Source: Candidatus Manganitrophaceae bacterium
GTDB lineage: Bacteria > Nitrospirota > Nitrospiria > SBBL01 > Manganitrophaceae
Direction: 5' to 3'
Assembly: GCA_004297235.1 (NCBI GenBank)
Contig: SCUR01000347.1
Span: forward strand, 1-11,079
Length of the DNA stretch: 11,079 nt
In this document: positions 5,919 to 11,079 of the stretch, piece after piece
Numbering within the stretch: the stretch's first letter is position 1
How the letters are laid out: every line of letters begins with the position of its first letter
Translations under genes and position numbers: made by a program
The notes under the pieces: generated by a model
What the model saw: the letters and a program-made list of their open reading frames with translations, nothing else
Database searches by the model: none
What the model was told of the DNA's origin: nothing

Positions 5919-7123
5919 CAGCGTTCCGATTTTTTCAGCGCAGTCTGGATGATCTGAAGCCCCTTCCGCATCTCCATCGCCGAGAGGGTCAGCGGGGGGG
6001 CGATTCGGACGACGGTGTCGGCGTGGAGGGTCCACCCCAGGATCAATCCGCGCTTCAAGCATTGTCGGACAAACCGGGCGGTTCGTTCCGGATCGGAGAG
6101 CTCCAAGCCGATCAGGAGCCCCTTCCCCCGGACGGCGCGAATGGCGTCGTTTTCGCGGGCCAGTTTCCGGAGGGCGGCCTGAAGTTTCTCCCCCGTCACG
6201 GCGGCCCGCCGGGGGAGATCCTTTTCAAGGATGAAATTCAAGCTCGCGAGCCCCGCGGCGCAGCAGACCGGGTGGCCGCCGAAGGTGGTCACATGCGAGA
6301 GGGGAGGATCGACCGAGAGGGTTTTCATCGTCGCGGGGCTCGAGATAAAGGCGCCCAGCGGCATCCCTCCCCCCATCGACTTCGCAACGGTGAGGATGTC
6401 GGGAACGACCCCCCAATGCTCCATCGCAAAGAGCGTTCCGGTTCGGCCGAAGCCGGTCTGGACCTCATCGAGGATCAGCACCGCTCCGACCTCGTTGCAT
6501 CGGGCCCGCAGGGCGGGGAGGAACCGATCGTCGGGAATCCGCATCCCCCCCTCTCCCTGGATCGGCTCGGTGATCACGGCCGCGACGGAGTCGTCGATCC
6601 GCTTTAACGCATCGAGATCATTGAACGGGAGGAAGGTGACGCCGGGGAGGAGCGGCTCGAACGGCTTTCGATAAACCGCCCGGCCGGTGACGGAGCAGGC
6701 GCCGTGCGTGTCGCCGTGGAAGCTTCCCTCGAAGCTGATCAGCCGCTTTCGGCCGGTGAATTTTTTCGCCAGCTTGAGCGCCCCCTCGTTGGCCTCGGTT
6801 CCGCTGTTGGTGAAATAGATTTGCGAGAGTTCCTTCGGTAAAAGTTGCGCCAATCGGGCGGCCAGATCGACCTGGGGGGACTGGATGTACTCCCCATAGA
6901 CCATCACGTGCAGGTATTTTTCGGCCTGCGCCTTGATCGCTTTTACCACCGCCCGGTTCGTATGGCCGATGTTGGCGACGCCGATGCCGGAGATGAAATC
7001 GAGATAGGCTTTGCCGTCGGCGGTGTAAATGTAGGAGCCGGAGGCATGATCGACTTCCAGGCCGATCGGGTCGGGCGAAGTGGGGCAGACATATCGTCGG
7101 AATCGGCGGCGCTGCGAGGTCAC
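5918..7123 (-). CDS. Class III PLP-dependent aminotransferase (ArgD/GabT-like), third gene of the lux-type operon
   Basis: This 401-residue enzyme matches the family's usual length. It shows YFTNSGTEANEGALKLAKKF (103-122), FEGSFHGDTHGACSVTG (131-147), ITEPIQGEGG (184-193), the PLP-contact LILDEVQTGFGRTG (216-229; D219 holds the pyridine nitrogen), and the Schiff-base lysine K248 in TVAKSMGGGMPLGA (245-258). The enzyme transfers an amino group between an amine or amino acid and a keto acid or aldehyde. ArgD (acetylornithine) would be the default name, but family sequence does not fix the substrate. The start is GTG at 7123, whose GTGA overlaps the TGA of the luxC-like gene. Such tight coupling with an acid-to-aldehyde reductase pair suggests that it aminates the aldehyde they make. 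No arginine-biosynthesis gene is nearby. HVMVYGEYIQSPQ (72-84) looks unlike standard ArgD and may mark a subfamily. Confidence 0.93.
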   Translation of the reverse strand: MTSQRRRFRRYVCPTSPDPIGLEVDHASGSYIYTADGKAYLDFISGIGVANIGHTNRAVVKAIKAQAEKYLHVMVYGEYIQSPQVDLAARLAQLLPKELSQIYFTNSGTEANEGALKLAKKFTGRKRLISFEGSFHGDTHGACSVTGRAVYRKPFEPLLPGVTFLPFNDLDALKRIDDSVAAVITEPIQGEGGMRIPDDRFLPALRARCNEVGAVLILDEVQTGFGRTGTLFAMEHWGVVPDILTVAKSMGGGMPLGAFISSPATMKTLSVDPPLSHVTTFGGHPVCCAAGLASLNFILEKDLPRRAAVTGEKLQAALRKLARENDAIRAVRGKGLLIGLELSDPERTARFVRQCLKRGLILGWTLHADTVVRIAPPLTLSAMEMRKGLQIIQTALKKSER

Positions 7124-8478
7124 GTATTTTCCCAGTCGACGAAGCGGAGGAGATCGAGGAGACGAAAGCGGCCGTCATGATGCCAGGTGAGCGGCGGATT
7201 CTGCATCTTGCCGATGGCGCAGATCCGGTTGACCCCGAGCCGGGCGAGGGAGAGAACGACCTCCGTCTGGCGCTCCTGCGGAACGGCCATGCCGACCGCC
7301 TGAAGATAGGGGCGGATCGCTTCGAGATGGGCCGGGATTTCCGAGAGGTCCTCCACCGGTTTTATCCAGATCGTTCGCGCCAGAGGAGAAACGGAAAAGG
7401 GAGGATCGGGATCATAGAGCACGGTCCAATCGACGCCGGAGGGGCTCGGAAAGACCTTCCCCCCTTTCAACGGAAGGGTGCCGCGGAGCTGTTGGATTTG
7501 GGCGGCCTCTTCGGAGGAGGTGGTCCCTTTGGGAAGCTGATACGAGGAGACATAGAGCGACTGGGCCAGGAGCTGGGCGAATTCGATCGGGGTGTTCAAT
7601 CCCCCCGCTTCCACATAGTAGAGGTGCGGAGAGAGACATCCTCTCTGATCATAAAGGGCAATGTCGGTGGCCGCCTGTTCCGCGAGCTCTTTTTGAATCG
7701 ATTCCCGGGCGATGACTCCCAAGCTGAGCCGATGTCCATGGAAGAGGGCCCGCGTCGTGGGGGGGATTTCCTTTCGAAGGGCCTCGAGGGTCTTCTCTCC
7801 GCCATAGATCACGGCCAGATCGGCCTTTTGAAAGAGCGCCCGGGTCAAATCGATCGCGCTGTTCTCCCAAGTCAACACCGCGAGGCTCTGTGCTAAATCG
7901 GGACGGATTTTTTCCAACGACCGGGCGAAGAGGACCGGCAGCAGAAACTCCTCGCGGCTCACCTTGGCCAGGCTGGCCGATTTGGCGAGCAGGCTGCAGA
8001 CCAGGCTGAAGAGGGCGGTCCCGCCGAGATTTCCCGGGAGAATATGCGCGGTGAGCCGGGGACCGAACGCCCGGGTGAATCCGACCCCTTTCGGCTTTTG
8101 ACGGAACTGATCGAGGAGGGTCGGATCGCCGATCTCGGCCTCCAAAAGCTGAAGAAGAACCGGACGGGTCAGATGTTTGGAAAGATCATTGAGGGTGAAT
8201 CGGACCATTTCGAGGGAGTCCCCCGTGATTCGCGGAAGGAGCGATTCGGCCTCTTGACGAATGGAGTCGTTCGGATCGGCCCAGCAGCGGGCGACGGCAT
8301 CGATCCAGTCGACGATCTGAAAGATCGATTCGGCCGCCAATTTCTTTTGGGCTTCGATCAGATGGCTGGAGATCTCCACCAGGCCGGAGGCCGAAAGGAG
8401 CGGCGTCGCCAATGGGATTCCCTGTTTTTCTTCTTGTCGTTCCTCAATGTGGAGAGCGGAAAGATAATACCCTTTCAT
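7120..8478 (-). CDS. luxC: LuxC-family acyl-CoA/acyl-thioester reductase
   Basis: A 452-residue protein of the LuxC family (NADPH-dependent fatty acyl reductase, aldehyde-dehydrogenase-like fold), which reduces an acyl thioester to the free aldehyde. Seen: HILPGNLGGTALFSLV (145-160) and KSASLAKVSREEFLLPVLFA (166-185) in the nucleotide-binding half; DQRGCLSPHLYYVE (277-290) with the expected active-site cysteine C281, close to the Cys286 known in the Vibrio enzyme; and a C-terminal HHDGRFRLLDLLRFVDW (433-449). The ATG at 8478 is chosen because it forms an ATGA overlap with the stop of the luxE-like gene and has GGAGG 10 nt upstream. The frame is open to 8526, but that would give a 52-bp overlap and 16 unlike-family residues. 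No luciferase genes are present, so the product is not expected to feed light emission. The symbol indicates family, not proven role. Confidence 0.92.
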   Translation of the reverse strand: MKGYYLSALHIEERQEEKQGIPLATPLLSASGLVEISSHLIEAQKKLAAESIFQIVDWIDAVARCWADPNDSIRQEAESLLPRITGDSLEMVRFTLNDLSKHLTRPVLLQLLEAEIGDPTLLDQFRQKPKGVGFTRAFGPRLTAHILPGNLGGTALFSLVCSLLAKSASLAKVSREEFLLPVLFARSLEKIRPDLAQSLAVLTWENSAIDLTRALFQKADLAVIYGGEKTLEALRKEIPPTTRALFHGHRLSLGVIARESIQKELAEQAATDIALYDQRGCLSPHLYYVEAGGLNTPIEFAQLLAQSLYVSSYQLPKGTTSSEEAAQIQQLRGTLPLKGGKVFPSPSGVDWTVLYDPDPPFSVSPLARTIWIKPVEDLSEIPAHLEAIRPYLQAVGMAVPQERQTEVVLSLARLGVNRICAIGKMQNPPLTWHHDGRFRLLDLLRFVDWENT

Positions 8479-9542
8479 TGTCCCCGCGCCTCCGTTTGAA
8501 GCAGGTCGTCGAGCGTGATCGAACATCCCTTGGGCGGCGATCCGGACGTCCGGCCGAAGAGGAGGAAGCCCCCTTCCGTTTCGCGGCCGAGATCTTCCGT
8601 CAGAATCGCCATGACCGAATCGATGTTCGCCAGATCATAATGGGCGAGCAGCCCGATCTCTCCCTTTCGGACCGGTTTCAGCGTCTCCGGATGGAGAATC
8701 CGGGTGCGGAGCTGAGGCGGGGCGAGGTAGGCGCGCGGGCCTTTCTCTCCGGCGATGCCGTCGTAGAATTGCGAAGTCATCTCAGCCATCCCGTACTCGT
8801 TGATGCAATTCTCGGGGAGAAGGCCCAAATACTCCATATAGAGCGCAGAGAGCTTTTCTCGAGGGATTTCTCTCGACTTTCCCTTAAAGCCGCCGGTGTC
8901 CATCAGTCGACTTCCCTCCGGGAGGGAAAGAGGACGGGCTTGAGCCTGTAGGAAGTCGATGAAATGAACAAAAGAAAACGAAGTTCCGAGGAGGACGATC
9001 GGCTCCCGGAGTCGGCTGAGGTCGGTCGCCAGCCGTTCCGAGTGGAGCCGGCCCGCTTCAATGTAGTATCGGCTTTCCCCGGTTCCAAAGCCGTGGCGAA
9101 CGACCTCCATCATGTGGGAGAGAGAAGAATCGGGAGCCGCTTCGGAGGAGGGGGTGAGGATCGCCATCCGGATTCTTTTCCCTTCCGGAATCAGGTGTCG
9201 TCCGAAGTTGGTCAGGATCGCCTCCTTGGAGAGGCCGAGGTCGAAGAGGGCATGGCGGCTTTTTTCCCTTCCGGTGGTCCCGCTGGATTGAAACACCCGA
9301 AGCGCTTCACGGAGGGGCCGACAGGCGATTTCCGCCAGTTTAAAAGCCATGACCGGCAAGGGAGGGATCTCCTCCCAGGATCGGACGGCGTCAGGATCTT
9401 TGCCTTGAGAGAGGCAGAACCGCCGATAAACGGCATTCCGATCGAACTGATAACGGAAGAGAAGCAGCGCCGTCTCATTAAACGGTTTCTCGGAAGCGTC
9501 TCCCTTTTTGGCGTGAATCAGGTTTACGATTTTTTCTCTCAT
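8475..9542 (-). CDS. luxE: LuxE-family acyl-protein synthetase (acyl-AMP ligase and thioester carrier)
   Basis: A 355-residue adenylate-forming enzyme of the LuxE/acyl-protein synthetase family, which activates a carboxylic acid with ATP and holds it as a thioester on its own cysteine for LuxC. Motifs: FQSSGTTGREKSRHALFD (84-101), the ATP/AMP loop; MDTGGFKGKSREIP (214-227); INEYGMAEMTSQFYDG (247-262); LTEDLGR (314-320) then GRTSGSPPKGC (330-340). C340 lies 15 residues from the C-terminus, just like the acyl-accepting Cys364 of the 378-residue Vibrio LuxE. The ATG at 9542 is the only ATG/GTG/TTG between the upstream in-frame stop (about 9654) and the first conserved residues. It has no Shine-Dalgarno. 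The stop overlaps the luxC-like start by ATGA. The acid may be a fatty acid or something quite different. Confidence 0.92.
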   Translation of the reverse strand: MREKIVNLIHAKKGDASEKPFNETALLLFRYQFDRNAVYRRFCLSQGKDPDAVRSWEEIPPLPVMAFKLAEIACRPLREALRVFQSSGTTGREKSRHALFDLGLSKEAILTNFGRHLIPEGKRIRMAILTPSSEAAPDSSLSHMMEVVRHGFGTGESRYYIEAGRLHSERLATDLSRLREPIVLLGTSFSFVHFIDFLQAQARPLSLPEGSRLMDTGGFKGKSREIPREKLSALYMEYLGLLPENCINEYGMAEMTSQFYDGIAGEKGPRAYLAPPQLRTRILHPETLKPVRKGEIGLLAHYDLANIDSVMAILTEDLGRETEGGFLLFGRTSGSPPKGCSITLDDLLQTEARGQ

Positions 9543-9550
9543 CGTATTGA

Positions 9551-9580
9551 GAGATACACCATGGATCGATCGGCTGTCAA
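9551..9580 (-). promoter_or_regulatory. Possible promoter giving a nearly leaderless luxE message
   Basis: On the minus strand a perfect -35 TTGACA (9575-9580) is followed after 18 bp by TATCTC (9551-9556), a poor -10. Transcription would begin around 9543-9545, right at the ATG at 9542. That would explain why the luxE-like gene has no Shine-Dalgarno. The weak -10 keeps this tentative; read-through from the FN3 gene 103 bp upstream is the alternative. Confidence 0.3.
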
Positions 9581-9645
9581 GGTCGAAGAGAGGAATGAAT
9601 CCGATCGTTGAAGCGCTGTTTGATCGGTTGAATCGGGAAGGATCT

Positions 9646-10116
9646 TTACTTTGTTACGGTTGGAATCCGAGATCGAAGGAAAGCAGAGACGATCCGCTTT
9701 GCCGCCAGAAAGAAGATCGTTGCAAAAAGGACCAGCATCTCGGCCGCTTCCAGCGGTCCCCCTGCTCCATACCGTTGAATGGCGCATCCGCCGCCCCCGC
9801 CGCCCGCGCCGGGCGCGTCGAGTGTGTTGCCGCCGATCTCTTTGGAAGCTTCGTTTGAGAAATTACTCTGACCGCCCGACGGATTGTAAGCGGTTACTGC
9901 AAAGTAATGAACGCCGGGGGTGAGCTCAGAAAAGGTATAAGTGGTCGTATTTCCGGCGTTGATCGATTCGACATATTGTCCGGAAGCCGTTCCGTGATAA
10001 ATCTGGTACCCGGTGACATCGGAATCAGGGCTCGGCTCCCATGACAAAAGGGCGTCTTCCGCAAAGAGGAGCGGGGCCGGGCCAAGCAATATGAGGAGGA
10101 GGATGAAGATTTTCAT
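9646..10116 (-). CDS. Secreted fibronectin type III protein with Gly6-Cys/TM/basic C-terminal tail
   Basis: A 156-residue exported protein. A hydrophobic Sec signal (residues 1-19, MKIFILLLILLGPAPLLFA) precedes a single FN3 domain: LLSWEPSPDSDVTGYQIY (23-40), GTASGQYVESINAG (42-55), TTTYTFSELTPGVHYFAVTA (57-76), YNPSGGQSNFSNE (77-89). A linker then leads to six glycines and a cysteine, GGGGGGCAIQ (105-114, C111), a membrane segment (about 122-139) and a basic tail with K140, R141, R148, R150. This order resembles the Cys-containing C-terminal sorting signals (MYXO-CTERM, GlyGly-CTERM, JDVT-CTERM types), where the tail is removed and the protein is anchored outside. ATG at 10116 has only AGGA 10 nt upstream. 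It is 103 bp before luxE on the same strand; a shared role is not evident. Confidence 0.85.
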   Translation of the reverse strand: MKIFILLLILLGPAPLLFAEDALLSWEPSPDSDVTGYQIYHGTASGQYVESINAGNTTTYTFSELTPGVHYFAVTAYNPSGGQSNFSNEASKEIGGNTLDAPGAGGGGGGCAIQRYGAGGPLEAAEMLVLFATIFFLAAKRIVSAFLRSRIPTVTK

Positions 10117-10493
10117 TATTATACTATCCTAGAATTGAGGACCCTTTCGCAAGGGATACGATTCATTCTTTTTAAAGAAAAGATGGTTGAATTCCACTTG
10201 GAATCGACCGTCGCTTTCGATCGGCTTCGCGTGATTGTAACAGCGCTGAAAATAAAGCAATTCGAATGCCAACGAGGGGTAAATGTATTTCTTTCGATGT
10301 TCCAACGAGATAGGGAATCGGAGCCGGGAGCCGATAGGGGAGGCCATTGAACATTGTGTAAAAAAATACCCACTTGGAGTAACAATTTTGTCAATGCGGC
10401 GAAAGACTGCTTTTCGAGGAGAAGGTCTTGAAGTATCTTATTCCCGTTGAGGACATCTTCTGCTATAGTCTTGGGGCGGTCGGAGCCGGGTTG
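10117..10493. other. 377-bp divergent intergenic region, no gene recognised
   Basis: The region separates the FN3 gene (minus) and the lipoprotein gene (plus). Short open frames exist on both strands (such as 10135-10350 plus and 10119-10394 minus), but none resembles a known protein or has a supporting ribosome site. Small inverted repeats are visible: CCCTT/AAGGG at 10142-10155 with a TCGC loop, ATTCC/GGAAT at 10191-10204, and ATCGG/CCGAT at 10317-10335. A minus-strand TTGACA at 10389-10394 has no convincing -10. The right end holds the lipoprotein promoter. The region could be a decayed gene, but I cannot show that. Confidence 0.5.
10461..10469 (+). promoter_or_regulatory. Extended -10 promoter of the lipoprotein gene
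   Basis: TGCTATAGT is an extended -10 (TGn + TATAGT). The expected -35 position (10441-10446, TTCCCG) is weak, as is common for extended -10 promoters. Transcription would start near 10476, giving a leader of about 18 nt with GGAG at 10482-10485. This placement argues that translation starts at 10494 and not further upstream. Confidence 0.5.
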
Positions 10494-10913
10494 ATGATGG
10501 AGACGAGGATGAGACGGTTGATTCTTTTTTTTATTTTAGGCGGGTTGTTCATCTCCTGCGCCGCGCCGCGATCCTATGAGGATCTGGAACTGCTCCACCG
10601 GAAGCGGGCTCATTACACTTTGACCATGACAACCGTCCCGACGCGGCCGCATGTGGGGGATAATCTTTTTCGCGCTCAGTTGACGGATCCTTCCGGCGCG
10701 CCGATTTCGGACGCCGAGGTCACGTTCGATCTTCGAATGCGGGAGATGAAATTTATGCGGAAAGTCGAAAAAGGGAAGCCGGTCGGCGAAGGACGCTACG
10801 AAGCGAACGTCGATTTGAATATGGGAGGAGAGTGGTTCGTCTCCGTGGAGATCGAGCGGCCGGGGTTTGAGCGACTTCGAGAAAAATTTATCATCGACGC
10901 AGGACCGATGTAG
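10494..10913 (+). CDS. Small lipoprotein with YtkA/FixH-like beta-sandwich domain
   Basis: A 139-residue protein with a lipoprotein signal: MMETRMRR, a hydrophobic core LILFFILGG, and the lipobox LFISC with the lipidated cysteine at C22. The mature part is one compact beta domain: YTLTMTTVPTRPHVGDN (41-57), FRAQLTDPSGAPISDAEVTF (59-78), then GEGRYEANVDLNMGGEWFVS (98-117). This order (export-exposed domain, Gly-x-Pro-hxxA strand, gain-of-mass strand 'GEWFVSVEI') resembles YtkA-like/FixH-like domains found with copper and respiratory proteins; that match is by eye. ATG at 10494 has GGAG 8 nt upstream. ATG at 10509, also with GGAG at 6 nt, would give 134 residues and the same lipobox. The frame is open back to a TTG at 10428, but that includes the promoter. 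Its function is unknown. Confidence 0.8.
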   Translation: MMETRMRRLILFFILGGLFISCAAPRSYEDLELLHRKRAHYTLTMTTVPTRPHVGDNLFRAQLTDPSGAPISDAEVTFDLRMREMKFMRKVEKGKPVGEGRYEANVDLNMGGEWFVSVEIERPGFERLREKFIIDAGPM

Positions 10914-10934
10914 GGGCGGACACTCGGTTTTTTT
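10905..10934 (+). terminator. Intrinsic terminator overlapping the lipoprotein stop codon
   Basis: CCGA-TGT (10905-10911) pairs with ACA-C-TCGG (10920-10927), with one bulged C and an 8-nt loop, followed by seven T (10928-10934). The last codon and TAG stop (10908-10913) lie in the left arm and loop. It insulates the lipoprotein gene from the promoter at 10950. Confidence 0.6.
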
Positions 10935-10949
10935 CTCATCCTCAGACGG

Positions 10950-10978
10950 TTGACACGATCCGCGGGTCTGAATATAAT
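10950..10978 (+). promoter_or_regulatory. Consensus sigma70 promoter driving the fluoride riboswitch
   Basis: TTGACA (10950-10955) and TATAAT (10973-10978) are both perfect consensus with the optimal 17-bp spacer. Transcription would start near 10985, about 12 nt before the aptamer. A promoter this strong is typical where control is by premature termination. Confidence 0.9.
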
Positions 10979-10996
10979 TCGGATCAATTAAGACGC

Positions 10997-11048
10997 GGCG
11001 ATGGAGTTCGCCGGAACCGCCCGGGTCCAACGGGCTGATGACTCCTAC
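10997..11048 (+). ncRNA. Fluoride riboswitch (crcB motif) aptamer
   Basis: The sequence follows the crcB fluoride aptamer closely, as in the Thermotoga petrophila RNA. It has GGCGATG (10997-11003), with GGCG able to pair with CGCC at 11009-11012. A GCCCG/CGGGC stem (11019-11023 with 11031-11035, 7-nt loop) is followed by the conserved CTGATG (11035-11040). GGAGT (11003-11007) pairs with ACTCC (11041-11045), and CTCCTAC closes the motif. The RNA binds one fluoride ion through magnesium and normally controls CrcB/Fluc channels, ClC-F antiporters or enolase and pyrophosphatase genes. Here the controlled gene is beyond the right edge. Confidence 0.9.
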
Positions 11049-11079
11049 TTGAGTGTTTAACTTGGGTAGGAGTTTTTTT
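11041..11079 (+). terminator. Riboswitch-controlled intrinsic terminator (expression platform)
   Basis: ACTCCTAC (11041-11048) is complementary to GTAGGAGT (11066-11073), followed by a run of seven T to the end of the window (11073-11079). The left arm is the same strand that closes the aptamer with GGAGT at 11003-11007, so the two structures exclude each other. Fluoride binding should favour the aptamer and allow read-through; without fluoride the terminator forms. Confidence 0.88.

Noticed and set aside
5855..6607. A 250-residue plus-strand open frame opposite the aminotransferase
   Set aside because: No recognised domain, and the minus strand has all class III aminotransferase motifs.
8479..8526. 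A longer N-terminus of the LuxC-like protein
   Set aside because: The internal ATG at 8478 gives the ATGA overlap with luxE and a ribosome site, and the extra 16 residues are unlike the family.
5918..9542. A bioluminescence (lux) operon
   Set aside because: No luciferase subunits (luxA, luxB) or LuxD thioesterase gene are present; the third gene is an aminotransferase.
9539..9787. An 82-residue minus-strand open frame whose TGA overlaps the luxE-like ATG
   Set aside because: The overlap looks like coupling, but most of the frame lies inside the FN3 gene in another frame; the translation has no domain and no ribosome site.
10119..10394. A 91-residue minus-strand open frame before the FN3 gene
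   Set aside because: No recognisable domain, no ribosome site, and the composition looks non-coding.
10428..10493. A longer N-terminus of the lipoprotein from the TTG at 10428
   Set aside because: It would include the extended -10 at 10461-10469 and place the signal peptide 30 residues inside the protein.

Overview
The window is 11,079 bases of moderately GC-rich, densely coding DNA that looks chromosomal, from a Gram-negative-type bacterium: it has a lipoprotein with a lipobox, a Sec-secreted protein, and proton-antiporter and SulP transporters. No ribosomal RNA or other marker fixes the lineage. The gene mix (a LuxC/LuxE pair without luciferase, an AIM24 protein next to an M48 protease, a Gly-Cys C-terminal anchor, short dispersed repeats) would fit a Nitrospirota- or deltaproteobacteria-like genome, but that is a guess.

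Layout, left to right. (1) 1-1074, minus: the first 358 residues of a SulP anion transporter whose C-terminus lies off the left edge. (2) 1257-1697, plus: a Fur-family metalloregulator, divergent from sulP. The shared 182-bp region carries a palindromic ATGCAACA/TGTTGCAT operator candidate and a further half-site between the sulP Shine-Dalgarno and its start codon. (3) 1698-1909: a convergent gap with a MITE-like element that has imperfect inverted ends. (4) 1910-3832, minus: an AIM24-family protein and a membrane-anchored M48 protease, 6 bp apart, behind a good sigma70-type promoter. (5) 3840-4077: AIM24 leader plus a cluster of five copies of a 9-mer that includes a 19-bp hairpin. (6) 4078-5802, minus: a KefB-type cation:proton antiporter with a degenerate C-terminal Rossmann domain. 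(7) 5918-9542, minus: a tightly coupled operon, luxE-like then luxC-like then a class III aminotransferase, with 4-bp overlaps at both junctions. (8) 9646-10116, minus: a secreted FN3-domain protein ending in a poly-Gly-Cys/TM/basic tail. (9) 10494-10913, plus: a small lipoprotein with a YtkA/FixH-like beta domain and its own terminator. (10) 10950-11079, plus: a consensus TTGACA-N17-TATAAT promoter that drives a fluoride (crcB) riboswitch with its terminator. The controlled gene lies just past the right edge.

How the genes work together. The strongest system is the LuxE-LuxC-aminotransferase cassette. LuxE-type enzymes activate a carboxylic acid as acyl-AMP and pass it to a cysteine thioester. 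LuxC-type enzymes reduce an acyl thioester to the aldehyde with NADPH. A PLP aminotransferase could then convert the aldehyde to a primary amine. The catalytic cysteines and the PLP lysine are visible and there is no luciferase, so this reads as a carboxylate-to-amine pathway of unknown substrate and not as bioluminescence. The second coherent unit is the AIM24/M48 pair, probably a membrane-quality module. The right edge is a fluoride-responsive control region.
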